Source: Thalassorhabdomicrobium marinisediminis (GTDB taxonomy: Bacteria > Pseudomonadota > Alphaproteobacteria > Rhodobacterales > Rhodobacteraceae). Taken from it: a stretch of 64,000 bases of DNA. Of the stretch, positions 53,387-61,455 are shown piece by piece. The number at the start of each line of letters is the position of its first letter. The stretch's first letter is position 1. The notes beneath the pieces were generated by a model. It was not told the origin of the DNA. It worked only from the letters and a program-made list of their open reading frames with translations, and did not search any database. Position numbers and translations under genes: made by a program. The stretch is taken from assembly GCF_003072065.1 (NCBI RefSeq), contig NZ_QCYG01000004.1:186001-250000 (forward strand). Direction: 5' to 3'.

Positions 53387-55783
53387 ATGAGCAGTTTTTC
53401 CGATGATGATGCCTTCGAGGCCGCCGCCGCACCGCAGCCCTCCCTGTCGCAACAGGCCATGCAGGCCCGGGGCGCGCCCTATCTGGACGGGTTGAACGTC
53501 GCGCAACGCGAAGCGGTCGAGACGTTGGATGGGCCGGTTTTGATGCTGGCTGGCGCGGGCACGGGCAAGACCAAAGCGCTGACCTGCCGGATCGCGCATT
53601 TGCTGGGCACGGGGCGTGCGCGCCCCAACGAAATTCTGGCGGTGACCTTCACCAACAAGGCCGCGCGGGAGATGAAGTCGCGGGTTGCGGCGCTGACGGG
53701 GCACGTCGAAGGCATGCCCTGGTTGGGGACCTTTCACGCCATCTGCGTCAAACTGCTGCGGCGGCACGCGGAACTGGTCGGGCTGAAGTCGAATTTCACG
53801 ATTCTGGATACTGACGACCAGTTGCGCCTGCTCAAACAGTTGATCGCGGCCAGCAATATCGACGACAAACGCTGGCCCGCGCGCATGCTTGCGGGCATCA
53901 TTGATGGCTGGAAGAACAAGGCTTGGACGCCCGCGCAGGTCCCGGTGGGCGAGGCGAGCGCCTTTGACGGCAAGGGTGTGGCCCTTTACAGCGCCTATCA
54001 GCAGCGGCTGAAGGATCTGAACGCCTGTGATTTCGGCGACCTTCTGTTGCATATGGTGACGATCTTCCAGACCCATGAAGACGTGCTGGCGCAGTATCAA
54101 CGCTGGTTCCGCTACATTCTGGTGGACGAATATCAGGATACCAACGTCGCCCAATACCTGTGGCTGCGGCTGTTGGCCCAAGGGCATAAGAACATCTGCT
54201 GCGTGGGTGACGATGACCAGTCGATCTACGGCTGGCGCGGCGCGGAAGTGGGCAACATCCTGCGGTTCGAAAAGGATTTCCCCGGCGCCCATGTGGTGCG
54301 GCTGGAGCAGAATTACCGCTCGACCGGACATATTCTGGGGGCGGCGGCCGGTGTGATCGCCGCCAACAAGGGGCGTTTGGGCAAGACCCTGTTCACCGAA
54401 GGCGAGGACGGCGATCAGGTGCGGCTGATCGGCCATTGGGACGGCGAGGAAGAGGCCCGCTGGATCGGCGAGGAAATCGAATCCATGCAGCGTGGCACCC
54501 GCGGCAACGCCGCCCTACCGCTCAACGCTATGGCGATCCTTGTACGCGCGTCCCACCAGATGCGCGCTTTCGAGGACCGGTTTCTGACCATCGGGCTGCC
54601 CTATCGCGTGATCGGCGGCCCGCGCTTCTATGAGCGGATGGAGATTCGCGACGCCATGGCCTATTTCCGCCTCGCGGTGAGCCATGACGATGACCTTGCG
54701 TTCGAACGGATCGTCAACACGCCCAAGCGCGGCCTTGGCGACAAGGCGGTGCAGACGATTCAGACCACCGCGCGCTCCAACGGGGTGAGCCTTGTGGAAG
54801 GGGCGCGTCTGGCGGTTGAGGGCGGCTTGATCAAGGGCAAGGGTGGCAAGGCGCTGGCCGAGCTGGTGCAGAGGCTGGACCGCTGGCACCGGCAGCTGCG
54901 CGAAGAGGCCGACACCCACGTTGAGATGGCGGAAATGATCCTTGATGAAAGCGGCTACACCGGCTTTTGGCAGAACGACAAAACGCCCGAAGCGCCCGGG
55001 CGGCTCGAAAACCTCAAGGAACTGGTCAAGGCGCTGGAGAACTTCGAGAACCTGCAAGGGTTTCTCGAGCACGTCAGCCTGATCATGGACAACGCGCAAG
55101 AGGAAGAGGATGACAAGGTCACGATCATGACCCTGCATGCGGCCAAGGGGCTGGAGTTTCCGGCCGTGTTCCTGCCGGGCTGGGAGGACGGGCTGTTTCC
55201 GTCGCAGCGGTCGATGGACGAGAGCGGCCTCAAGGGCCTCGAAGAGGAGCGGCGCCTTGCCTATGTCGGCATCACCCGCGCGGAAAAGTTGTGCACGATT
55301 TCCTTTGCTGCCAACCGTCGCGTCTATGGCCAGTGGCAAAGCCAGATGCCCAGCCGGTTTATTGATGAACTGCCCAGCGAACATGTCGAGGTGCTGACGC
55401 CTCCGGGCCTTTACGGCGGTGGCTACGGCGCTGCGGGCATGGGGGCCGAGGCGAATCCCGCCAGCATGGGCATGACCTCGAACCTGCATCAGAAGGCGGC
55501 GGACGCGAATGTCTACAACTCGCCCGGATGGCGCCGGTTGCAGGCGCGCAGCCAGCAGCGTCCGGTCAGCCAGCCGCTGGAAAGCCGCACCATGGTGATC
55601 GACATGACGGCCACGTCTTCGTTCACCACCGGCGACCGCGTGTTCCATCAGAAATTCGGCTATGGCGAAGTGATGGAGATCGAGGGCGACAAGCTGGTGA
55701 TCGAGTTCGACAAGGCGGGCGAGAAGAAGGTGGTGGCCAAGTTCGTGGTCAGCGCGGCCGCTGCGGACGACGTGCCGTTCTAG
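53387..55783 (+). CDS. uvrD: UvrD/PcrA-family ATP-dependent DNA helicase
   Basis: A 798-residue superfamily 1A 3'-5' helicase used in excision and replication-linked repair. Motifs in order: LNVAQREAVETLDGPVLMLAGAGTGKTKAL (Q motif and Walker A), ILVDEYQDTNVAQY (motif II), VGDDDQSIYGWRGAEVGN (III), LEQNYRST (IV), TLHAAKGLEFPAVFLPGWEDG (V) and RRLAYVGITRAEKL (VI). The C-terminus (TGDRVFHQKFGYGEVMEIEGDKL) is the PcrA-type tudor-like domain that contacts RNA polymerase. The N-terminal 40 residues are low complexity. A second, TTG start three codons earlier is possible. Confidence 0.93.
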   Translation: MSSFSDDDAFEAAAAPQPSLSQQAMQARGAPYLDGLNVAQREAVETLDGPVLMLAGAGTGKTKALTCRIAHLLGTGRARPNEILAVTFTNKAAREMKSRVAALTGHVEGMPWLGTFHAICVKLLRRHAELVGLKSNFTILDTDDQLRLLKQLIAASNIDDKRWPARMLAGIIDGWKNKAWTPAQVPVGEASAFDGKGVALYSAYQQRLKDLNACDFGDLLLHMVTIFQTHEDVLAQYQRWFRYILVDEYQDTNVAQYLWLRLLAQGHKNICCVGDDDQSIYGWRGAEVGNILRFEKDFPGAHVVRLEQNYRSTGHILGAAAGVIAANKGRLGKTLFTEGEDGDQVRLIGHWDGEEEARWIGEEIESMQRGTRGNAALPLNAMAILVRASHQMRAFEDRFLTIGLPYRVIGGPRFYERMEIRDAMAYFRLAVSHDDDLAFERIVNTPKRGLGDKAVQTIQTTARSNGVSLVEGARLAVEGGLIKGKGGKALAELVQRLDRWHRQLREEADTHVEMAEMILDESGYTGFWQNDKTPEAPGRLENLKELVKALENFENLQGFLEHVSLIMDNAQEEEDDKVTIMTLHAAKGLEFPAVFLPGWEDGLFPSQRSMDESGLKGLEEERRLAYVGITRAEKLCTISFAANRRVYGQWQSQMPSRFIDELPSEHVEVLTPPGLYGGGYGAAGMGAEANPASMGMTSNLHQKAADANVYNSPGWRRLQARSQQRPVSQPLESRTMVIDMTATSSFTTGDRVFHQKFGYGEVMEIEGDKLVIEFDKAGEKKVVAKFVVSAAAADDVPF

Positions 55784-55790
55784 CCTTGGA

Positions 55791-56408
55791 TTAAACTGCG
55801 GGCCACAGGATCGGCACCAGCGTTGCCAGCAACAGCAGCGCCATGGTGCCATTGAACGCGCGCAGCCGTCCCGGTGACGTAAGGAACCGCCGCATCTGTT
55901 GGCCCAGAACGGTCCAGCTGCCGATGCAGGGCAGGTTGACCAGCCCGAAGATCAGCGCCACGAGCAGCACTGCCAGCACGCTGCGGTGCCCGTTCGTGCC
56001 GGTGGCAAAGTTCGTCACCGCATAGACGGCCATGGTCCAGGCCTTGGGGTTCACCCATTGAAAGGCCGCCGCCTGCAGGAACGTCATGGGGGTGCCGCTG
56101 GTCTCGGGCGCGTCGGGCAGGCTTGGCGCGGCTCTCGCTATCTTCCAGGCGAGCCAGACCAAATAGGCGACCGACAGCACTTTCAGCACGGTGTTCATTA
56201 TCGGAAAGGCATCGAAAACCTGCATCAGGCCCAAGCCCACCAGCACGATCATCACCGTAAAGCCGATGGCCACGCCCAACATATGCGGCAGGCTGCGCCA
56301 GATGCCGAAGTTGGCGCCCGACGCCATAAGCATCGTGTTGTTCGGTCCCGGCGTGATCGAGGACACGAAGGCAAAGGTGATCAGGGCAAGCAGAACATCG
56401 AGAATCAT
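55791..56408 (-). CDS. LysE-family amino-acid exporter
   Basis: This 205-residue inner-membrane protein has six hydrophobic helices and the LysE/RhtB opening FVSSITPGPNNTMLMASGANFG in helix 1, which is diagnostic. Such exporters remove excess lysine, threonine, homoserine or related metabolites; the substrate is not predictable. It is convergent with the helicase gene (seven-base gap) and starts just beyond the terminator of the cuckoo-RNA operon on the same strand. Confidence 0.9.
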   Translation of the reverse strand: MILDVLLALITFAFVSSITPGPNNTMLMASGANFGIWRSLPHMLGVAIGFTVMIVLVGLGLMQVFDAFPIMNTVLKVLSVAYLVWLAWKIARAAPSLPDAPETSGTPMTFLQAAAFQWVNPKAWTMAVYAVTNFATGTNGHRSVLAVLLVALIFGLVNLPCIGSWTVLGQQMRRFLTSPGRLRAFNGTMALLLLATLVPILWPAV

Positions 56409-56480
56409 CCGCGCATCCTATCGCCGGCAGGGGCGAAGGGAACAGATGGATCGGATCGGATCGGGGAAAGAGAGCGAAAA

Positions 56481-56518
56481 AAGCGACGGAACCAAGGGAG
56501 GAGGAAGTTCCGCCGCTT
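56481..56518 (-). ncRNA. cuckoo hairpin 7 (last) and operon terminator
   Basis: AAGCGACGGAAC pairs with GTTCCGCCGCTT (one mismatch); the loop reads TTCCTCCTCCCTTG on the minus strand. Six U residues follow (56476-56481), making it an intrinsic terminator. Confidence 0.85.
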
Positions 56519-56525
56519 CTTTGCT

Positions 56526-56557
56526 ACGGTCACCCCAGGGAGGAGGGGGTCTTCCGT
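56526..56557 (-). ncRNA. cuckoo hairpin 6
   Basis: ACGG/CCGT and ACCCC/GGGGT stems enclose a loop reading CTCCTCCCT on the minus strand. Confidence 0.75.
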
Positions 56558-56565
56558 GTCATCAA

Positions 56566-56591
56566 AACGGTCCAAGGGAGGAAGAACCGTT
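56566..56591 (-). ncRNA. cuckoo hairpin 5
   Basis: AACGGT pairs with ACCGTT; the loop reads TCTTCCTCCCTTGG on the minus strand and holds the full CTTCCTCCC motif. Confidence 0.8.
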
Positions 56592-56609
56592 CTGGTGGTA
56601 TCCAACACA

Positions 56610-56627
56610 CCCCGAGGGAGGACGGGG
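56610..56627 (-). ncRNA. cuckoo hairpin 4
   Basis: CCCCG pairs with CGGGG around TCCTCCCT (minus strand), the most compact unit. Confidence 0.75.
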
Positions 56628-56645
56628 CAGGCTGGTATTCTTTGG

Positions 56646-56690
56646 ATCGAGAGCGACGGTATCAGGGAGGAGATACCGCCGCGTCTCGAT
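56646..56690 (-). ncRNA. cuckoo hairpin 3
   Basis: ATCGAGA/TCTCGAT, GCG/CGC and CGGTATC/GATACCG form a long stem, with TCCTCCCT in the loop (minus strand). Confidence 0.8.
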
Positions 56691-56694
56691 CTGT

Positions 56695-56728
56695 GCGCCT
56701 TCCATCAAGGGGAGGAAATGGACGGCGC
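56695..56728 (-). ncRNA. cuckoo hairpin 2
   Basis: GCGCC/GGCGC and TCCAT/ATGGA stems, loop TTCCTCCCCTTG (minus strand), with an extra C in the motif. Confidence 0.7.
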
Positions 56729-56735
56729 GATCACA

Positions 56736-56766
56736 GGTCAGCCCAGGGAGGGAGGAGAGGGCGACC
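56736..56766 (-). ncRNA. cuckoo hairpin 1 (first on transcript)
   Basis: GGTC/GACC and GCCC/GGGC stems, loop TCTCCTCCCTCCCT (minus strand) with the motif doubled. It starts ten bases after the DUF1127 stop codon. Confidence 0.7.
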
Positions 56767-56775
56767 CGATGCGAA

Positions 56776-56988
56776 TTAGTTGTAGGTCGCTTCGAAAGCG
56801 ACGCGCTTGATGCTCGAGCGGCCAAAGCCCAGATCGTTAAGCTCGTGGTCGGACAGGTTGCTCAGCTCGGCCACGGTCTTGCGATAGGCGCGGTACTGCA
56901 TGAAGCGGGAGAACAGGCCGCCAGCGCGATCGGATGCGCGGTCAAGGATGGATGGGCCGCTTGTGCGGATGTCAGATGCGTGTGCCAT
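56776..56988 (-). CDS. DUF1127 small basic protein (CcaF1-like)
   Basis: This 70-residue protein ends with the DUF1127 domain: RAYRKTVAELSNLSDHELNDLGFGRSSIKRVA, an Arg-rich helix-turn-helix-like element. In R. sphaeroides the homologous CcaF1 is described as an RNA-binding protein that affects processing of the CcsR RNAs encoded after it. The same order is seen here: a DUF1127 gene, then CUUCCUCCC hairpins. TAGGAGGCC precedes the ATG, a strong ribosome site. The product is positively charged and cytosolic. Confidence 0.9.
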   Translation of the reverse strand: MAHASDIRTSGPSILDRASDRAGGLFSRFMQYRAYRKTVAELSNLSDHELNDLGFGRSSIKRVAFEATYN

Positions 56989-57007
56989 GATGGCCTCCTA
57001 GGTCATT

Positions 57008-57051
57008 ACGACCCTTTCAGCGGGTCGTGGTCTGCGACGCCGTATTGCGTC
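57008..57051 (-). promoter_or_regulatory. paired hairpins in the DUF1127 5' leader
   Basis: ACGACCC/GGGTCGT with a seven-base loop and GACGC/GCGTC with a six-base loop lie 20-65 bases before the start codon. They could modulate translation or stability of the stress operon. Confidence 0.45.
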
Positions 57052-57085
57052 TTCGAGGCCTCATTTAAGCCAATGCTGCATTTGC

Positions 57086-57118
57086 ACAATGGCCGAAAGG
57101 TCAGACCCGCTATGCAAG
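57086..57118 (-). promoter_or_regulatory. possible RpoH-type promoter of the DUF1127-cuckoo operon
   Basis: CTTGCAT (resembling CTTGAAA) and GGCCATTGT (resembling CCCATNT) are 17 bases apart on the minus strand. This is a loose match. In R. sphaeroides the ccaF1-CcsR operon is driven by RpoHI/RpoHII, which motivated the search. Confidence 0.3.
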
Positions 57119-57335
57119 GACTGCATGGGTAATCTCTTGTAAATATTAATGTTAGCGCCATGGGCACGCCGTGACGCGGGGTCAATCCATGCTGCGGGTG
57201 CATAATTCCCCGCCCAGCTCGCCCCAGGGGTGCAAACGCGGCGTGCGTGGGTGCGGCAAGACATCTGTTGTCTTTTGTCTGCACAGGGTGTGAAACAGGT
57301 GCTGCAAGATTGACGCAGATAAAGGGCGGGACAGC

Positions 57336-58430
57336 ATGGCACTTACAGGCGAGCAGATCATGGCGGCATTGCGGACCATCGGGCTTCCGGACGGCGGGGA
57401 CCTCGTCTCGCGCGATATGATCCGGGCGCTGCAGGTGCAGGGCGATGCCGTGCGGTTCGTGATCGAAGCGCCGGACGCGGCCACCGCAAGCCGGATGGAG
57501 CCCGTACGGCAGGCGGCGGAAACCATCGTCGGCCGGATCGACGGCGTGTCTTCCGTCTCGGTGGTGTTGACCGCGCCCACGGCCAGCGGCGGGCAAACGC
57601 CTCCGGCCCCGGGCAGCAAACCGCCGCCGGACCTCAAGATCGGCCGTCACCCGACGCCGCAGGCGGGGCCGGAAGGGGTGCCCGGCGTCGACCGGATCAT
57701 CGCGATCGGGTCGGGCAAGGGCGGAGTCGGCAAGTCCACGGTGTCAAGCAACCTTGCTGTGGCGCTGGCAAAGCAGGGCCGCAAGGTCGGGCTGCTGGAC
57801 GCGGATATCTACGGCCCCTCCCAGCCGCGCATGATGGGCGTGAACAAGCGGCCCAGTTCGCCCGACGGCAAGACCATCATTCCCCTGCAGGCCCACGGCG
57901 TCACCGTCATGTCCATCGGCTTCATGGTGGATCCGGCCAAGGCCGTGGTCTGGCGCGGGCCGATGCTGATGGGCGCCTTGCAGCAGATGCTGACGCAGGT
58001 GGAATGGGGCGAGCTTGACGTCCTGCTGGTGGATCTGCCACCGGGCACCGGCGATGTACAGCTGACCCTTTGCCAGAAAACGCAGCTGACCGGCGCCATT
58101 GTTGTCAGCACTCCGCAGGACGTGGCGCTGATCGATGCGCGCAAGGCGCTGGACATGTTCAACACCCTGAAGACCCCGGTGCTGGGTCTGGTCGAGAACA
58201 TGTCGACCTATATCTGCCCCAATTGCGGGCATGAGGCGCACCTGTTCGGGCACGGTGGCGTGGCCGCGGAGGCTGAGGCCATCGGCGTGCCGTTTCTGGG
58301 CGCGCTGCCCGTGGACCTCGACACGCGGCTCGCCGGGGATGCGGGCACGCCCATTGCCACCGGCGACGGCCCCATGGCCGAGGCCTATGCGACCTTGGCC
58401 AAGCGGCTGATCGACGGCGGCATGGGGTGA
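57336..58430 (+). CDS. apbC: ApbC/Mrp-family Fe-S cluster carrier ATPase
   Basis: This 364-residue P-loop ATPase carries Fe-S clusters to target proteins. An N-terminal MIP18-like (DUF59) domain ([24 protein letters not shown]) precedes the deviant Walker [37 protein letters not shown] and the cluster-binding CxxC in [14 protein letters not shown]. The middle linker is Pro/Gly-rich. It overlaps the following acetyltransferase gene (GTGA), and the pair probably forms an operon. Confidence 0.95.
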   Translation: MALTGEQIMAALRTIGLPDGGDLVSRDMIRALQVQGDAVRFVIEAPDAATASRMEPVRQAAETIVGRIDGVSSVSVVLTAPTASGGQTPPAPGSKPPPDLKIGRHPTPQAGPEGVPGVDRIIAIGSGKGGVGKSTVSSNLAVALAKQGRKVGLLDADIYGPSQPRMMGVNKRPSSPDGKTIIPLQAHGVTVMSIGFMVDPAKAVVWRGPMLMGALQQMLTQVEWGELDVLLVDLPPGTGDVQLTLCQKTQLTGAIVVSTPQDVALIDARKALDMFNTLKTPVLGLVENMSTYICPNCGHEAHLFGHGGVAAEAEAIGVPFLGALPVDLDTRLAGDAGTPIATGDGPMAEAYATLAKRLIDGGMG

Positions 58431-58912
58431 TCATCCGGCCGGCAACCGCGGCGGACTGGCCGGCACTCTGGGACATTCTGCGCCCGGTGTTCCGCGCTGG
58501 TGAAACCTATGCGGTGGATCGCGACATCGACGAAAGTGCGGCGCGGGCGTTGTGGTGCGACAGCCCCGCCGCCACTTTTGTGGCCGAGGACGCGGGGCGC
58601 ATTCTGGGCACCTATTACCTCAAGACCAACCATCAGGGCGGGGCGCGCCACGTGTGCAACTGTGGCTACGTCACCGACGCCACCGCGACGGGCAGGGGGG
58701 TGGCGCGTGCGATGTGCGAGCATTCGCTGGCCGAGGCGCGGGCCATGGGCTACCGCGCCATGCAGTTCAATCTCGTGCTTGCCTCTAACGCCGCCGCCGT
58801 AGGGCTCTGGCAGAAGCTGGGGTTCCAGATCGTCGGCACGCTGCCGCAGGTTTTCGACCATCCGAGGCTGGGTCTGGTCGATGGGCACGTCATGTGGAAG
58901 GCGCTGTCCTGA
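58427..58912 (+). CDS. GNAT-family N-acetyltransferase
   Basis: A 161-residue GNAT enzyme that opens [21 protein letters not shown] and has the acetyl-CoA motif [38 protein letters not shown], plus the usual N-x-x-A-x-x-L-[WY]-x-K-x-G-F end ([13 protein letters not shown]). It starts with GTG, overlapping the apbC stop by four bases. The substrate is unknown; it is more conventional than the GNAT at 46631. Confidence 0.9.
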   Translation: MIIRPATAADWPALWDILRPVFRAGETYAVDRDIDESAARALWCDSPAATFVAEDAGRILGTYYLKTNHQGGARHVCNCGYVTDATATGRGVARAMCEHSLAEARAMGYRAMQFNLVLASNAAAVGLWQKLGFQIVGTLPQVFDHPRLGLVDGHVMWKALS

Positions 58913-59030
58913 GCCGGGCGTGACCCGCGCTCCTGTCGCCTCTTGTGGCCCCGGTGAACCTCCCCCCGGTCCCGTCGCCCGTTCCCCGCGCATAGATGCC
59001 TCGGGAATTCATGGGAGCGACCCGAGATTT

Positions 59031-59065
59031 CCGAATCAAACACAAGAAACAGGGCTGTGATTCGG
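59031..59065. repeat. GANTC-containing inverted repeat, possible terminator of the apbC unit
   Basis: CCGAATCA and TGATTCGG are perfect complements 19 bases apart, each with a GANTC site; outer CCCG/CGGG extends the stem. TTTT follows on the plus strand at about 59069. Confidence 0.5.
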
Positions 59066-59501
59066 CGGGTTTTGGCCGGTCACCTGTCGGAATGTGCCGT
59101 GGCCCTCGCGGGAAAACGTGGGATTTTGGGAAAATCTGGAACTTTCTGTGGCTGCGCTTCAACCGCAACATCTTGTGGTTCATATGATCGGATTGCGCCT
59201 TATCTGTGGTTTTTGGCATCTTGAGTACCGGACCGTCGGCCGCGAACGTGACCAAAAAGCACCATCTTGTTCCATGATTTCCCAGAAAAGGGTTGGCGCG
59301 CCATGAATTCCCATGCATACATGATTGCAGGAAGACGGGCAGACAACACGGGGCACCAAACGACCCCACCGACACTAAGAAAACTTAGGTCAGGTTTCAT
59401 ACAGGCACCCCCTTTCTGAACGAAGAGATCCGGCGCGCGAGCGAGCAGACATCCCCCCAGGTGGCGCGCGCAGCTGGACACTCCCGGAGACGGGACGAGG
59501 G

Positions 59502-59541
59502 CGGCGGATCAGACAGTGGCAGCAGTCTGATCCGCCGTTTT
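59502..59541 (+). terminator. strong intrinsic terminator 52 bases before mraZ
   Basis: A perfect 13-base stem, CGGCGGATCAGAC with GTCTGATCCGCCG, encloses a ten-base loop and is followed by TTTTCC. No gene lies within 580 bases in front of it. Confidence 0.9.
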
Positions 59542-59593
59542 CCGTTAAAAATCAATAAACTGATGGGGGAACGGGCAAGGGAGCCGCAAGGCA

Positions 59594-60097
59594 GTGGGTC
59601 TGAGTTTCAGAGGCGAATTCAACCAGAAGGTTGACGGCAAGGGGCGCATGTCGATCCCGGCCGATTTTCGCGCTGTGCTCGCCGACGGTGATCCGCGCTG
59701 CCCTGAAAATCCGCTTCCCCGCATGGTCGTGTTGCACGGGCCCCACCTGAAAAATTGCCTGCACGCCTATACGATCGAGGCGATGGAAGAGATCGAAGAG
59801 GGCATCAAGCGCCTGCCGCGCGGTTCGGACGCCCGCAAACGTGCCTCACGGATGATCCTTGGCAAATCATGGGACACCGAAGTCGATAAGGACGGGCGCA
59901 TCGTCTTGCCCCAGCGTCTGCGCCAGCAGATCGGCCTGACCGGTGAGGCGACGATGGCCGCCATGGGCGATTATTTCGAAATCTGGAACGCAGAGACATA
60001 CGCCGAGGTGGAGGCCGCCGAGGCCGCAGCCCTTCTGGAAGAATTCGACGGCGACTTCGATCCGCTGTCCCTGATCGACCCGCCAGGAGGGGCCTAG
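59594..60097 (+). CDS. mraZ: MraZ, transcriptional regulator of the dcw cluster
   Basis: MraZ is a SpoVT/AbrB-like DNA-binding protein that represses the division/cell-wall cluster. The 167-residue product has two AbrB-like halves: FRGEFNQKVDGKGRMSIPADFR and DTEVDKDGRIVLPQRLR. It starts with GTG after GCAAGGCA. It leads rsmH, ftsL, ftsI and murE with short spacing, the usual dcw order, and is about 20 residues longer than E. coli MraZ. Confidence 0.93.
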   Translation: MGLSFRGEFNQKVDGKGRMSIPADFRAVLADGDPRCPENPLPRMVVLHGPHLKNCLHAYTIEAMEEIEEGIKRLPRGSDARKRASRMILGKSWDTEVDKDGRIVLPQRLRQQIGLTGEATMAAMGDYFEIWNAETYAEVEAAEAAALLEEFDGDFDPLSLIDPPGGA

Positions 60098-60100
60098 ATC

Positions 60101-61078
60101 ATGGGGACCGCTGCCGCATCTGCCCCGCATATTCCCGTTCTGATCGGGCCGCTGGTCGCGGCCTGCGCGCCGGTCCGTGGCACCTGGCTGGACGGAACCT
60201 TCGGGGCAGGGGGCTATACCAAACACCTTCTGGAGGCGGGCGCCGAGCATGTGATCGGCGTTGACCGCGATCCAGACGTTTTCAAAAACGCACAATGGGC
60301 GGTCGATGACCCGCGCATTTCGCTGGTAGAAAATACATTTTCCAACCTTGACGCGGTCGCGTCCGATCTGGACGGCATCGTCCTCGACCTTGGGGTGTCG
60401 TCGATGCAGCTGGACCAGCCGGACCGCGGATTTTCATTCATGAGGGACGGTCCGCTGGATATGCGGATGGGACAGGAGGGCACCAGTGCAGCTGATATTG
60501 TCAATAACGCGTCAGAAACCGATCTTGCTGACATTCTGTTTACCTACGGCGAAGAAAGAGCCTCTCGCCGGATCGCCCGCAAACTCGTCGCTGAACGCGC
60601 AAGTGAGCCGATTGAAGGCACGCTCCGCCTGGCCAAAATAATCGAAAGCTGCCTGCCGCGTCCGAAACCGGGGCAAAGCCATCCGGCGACGCGTAGCTTT
60701 CAAGCGATCCGCATCGCGGTGAACGACGAATACGGGCAACTGGCCGAAGGGCTTGAGGCTGCCGAGCGCGCGCTGAAACCCGGCGGGCATCTTGCGGTGG
60801 TGACCTTTCATTCGGTCGAGGATCGGATGGTGAAGCGGTTCTTGCAGCAACGCGGCGGCGGGCAGGCCAATGCGAACCGCTATGCGCCCGCGCTCGAAGT
60901 TGTGCAGCCCGCGTTCCGGATACTCACGAAAAAGGCGGTCGGCCCGTCCGAGGAGGAACTGGCTCAGAACCCCCGCGCGCGCTCGGCCAAGCTGCGCGTG
61001 GCCCAGCGGACCGACGCGCCCGCAGGGCCCGCAGACCGGACGAAACTGGGAATGCCACAATTGAGAGATCAACGGTAA
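60101..61078 (+). CDS. rsmH: 16S rRNA (cytosine-1402-N4)-methyltransferase RsmH
   Basis: RsmH methylates N4 of C1402 in the ribosomal P site. The 325-residue protein has [15 protein letters not shown], the SAM loop [32 protein letters not shown] and [24 protein letters not shown] lies ahead of the ATG, inside the end of mraZ. It overlaps ftsL by one base (TAATG). Confidence 0.96.
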   Translation: MGTAAASAPHIPVLIGPLVAACAPVRGTWLDGTFGAGGYTKHLLEAGAEHVIGVDRDPDVFKNAQWAVDDPRISLVENTFSNLDAVASDLDGIVLDLGVSSMQLDQPDRGFSFMRDGPLDMRMGQEGTSAADIVNNASETDLADILFTYGEERASRRIARKLVAERASEPIEGTLRLAKIIESCLPRPKPGQSHPATRSFQAIRIAVNDEYGQLAEGLEAAERALKPGGHLAVVTFHSVEDRMVKRFLQQRGGGQANANRYAPALEVVQPAFRILTKKAVGPSEEELAQNPRARSAKLRVAQRTDAPAGPADRTKLGMPQLRDQR

Positions 61079-61455
61079 TGCGTTCTATCCTTTACATCTT
61101 TTCGGCAGTCATGGTGATGGGTCTTGCCTATTGGGCCTATCATGAAAACTACCAAACGCAGGCGTCCCTGAAAGAGGTGCGTAGCCTGCACCGCCAGATC
61201 GGGCGCGCCCATGAGCGGCTCAAGGTGCTTGAGGCGGAATGGGCCTATCTCAACCGGCCCGACCGGCTGCGCGATCTGGCTGAGCTGAACTTTGACCGTC
61301 TTGGCCTGTTGCCACTGATGCCGGAATCCTTCGGCCGCATCGATCAGGTCGCCTATCCCACGGGCATCGTCTTCGATCTGGCCAATTCGATCGAGGTGTC
61401 ATCGGACAATGCGCCGCTTCTGGACACCAATCTCAACGTCGAGGTGGTCCGATGA
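61078..61455 (+). CDS. ftsL: cell division protein FtsL
   Basis: FtsL is a bitopic division protein that joins FtsB and the FtsQ-W-I core at the septum. The 125-residue product shows one N-terminal membrane helix (SILYIFSAVMVMGLAYWAYHE) and a periplasmic coiled coil (VRSLHRQIGRAHERLKVLEAEWAYL). Sequence is poorly conserved in this family; identification rests on topology, size and position between rsmH and ftsI. It overlaps ftsI by four bases. Confidence 0.88.
   Translation: MRSILYIFSAVMVMGLAYWAYHENYQTQASLKEVRSLHRQIGRAHERLKVLEAEWAYLNRPDRLRDLAELNFDRLGLLPLMPESFGRIDQVAYPTGIVFDLANSIEVSSDNAPLLDTNLNVEVVR

Larger units (their letters stand above)
56476..56775 (-). ncRNA. cluster of seven 'cuckoo'/CcsR-type RNA hairpins
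   Basis: Directly after the DUF1127 stop the minus strand encodes seven hairpins, each with a UCCUCCCU-type sequence in the loop (CUUCCUCCC family), separated by unrelated spacers. The order on the transcript is from 56766 down to 56481. The last hairpin is followed by a U-run, so the cluster and the DUF1127 gene appear to form one transcript. In R. sphaeroides a similar set (CcsR1-4) lies downstream of the DUF1127 gene ccaF1 and is processed from the joint transcript. Conserved loops with changing stems indicate selection on the loop. Confidence 0.85.
56989..57335. other. 347-base divergent intergenic region (DUF1127 / apbC)
   Basis: The DUF1127 leader on the minus strand contains two hairpins (57008-57028 and 57036-57051). 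The middle (57125-57155) is AT-rich, AATCTCTTGTAAATATTAAT, and could hold promoters for either side. The 180 bases before apbC show nothing else I can name. Confidence 0.5.
58913..59593. other. 681-base region upstream of mraZ without an identified gene
   Basis: The region holds an inverted repeat CCGAATCA/TGATTCGG (59031-59065) followed by GTTTT on the plus strand, a second pair GGGAATTCATGG (59003) and CCATGAATTCCC (59301), and a strong terminator at 59502-59541. Open frames are short and lack codon bias. RNase P RNA signatures are absent. Promoters for mraZ must lie here or inside, but I could not assign one. Confidence 0.6.

Noticed and set aside
56481-56766. The evenly spaced AGGGAGGA repeats as a CRISPR array
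   Set aside because: Repeats are only about eight bases, each sits in the loop of its own stem, spacers are irregular, and no cas gene is present.
56481-56766. The AGGGAGGA loops as a CsrB/RsmZ-like CsrA sponge on the plus strand
   Set aside because: GGA in loops fits superficially, but only the minus strand has a U-run terminator and an upstream DUF1127 gene, which matches the CcsR arrangement.
58913-59593. RNase P RNA or another housekeeping RNA in the gap before mraZ
   Set aside because: Signature stretches such as GAGGAAAGTCCGGGC are absent on both strands. I also saw no tmRNA or 6S hallmarks.
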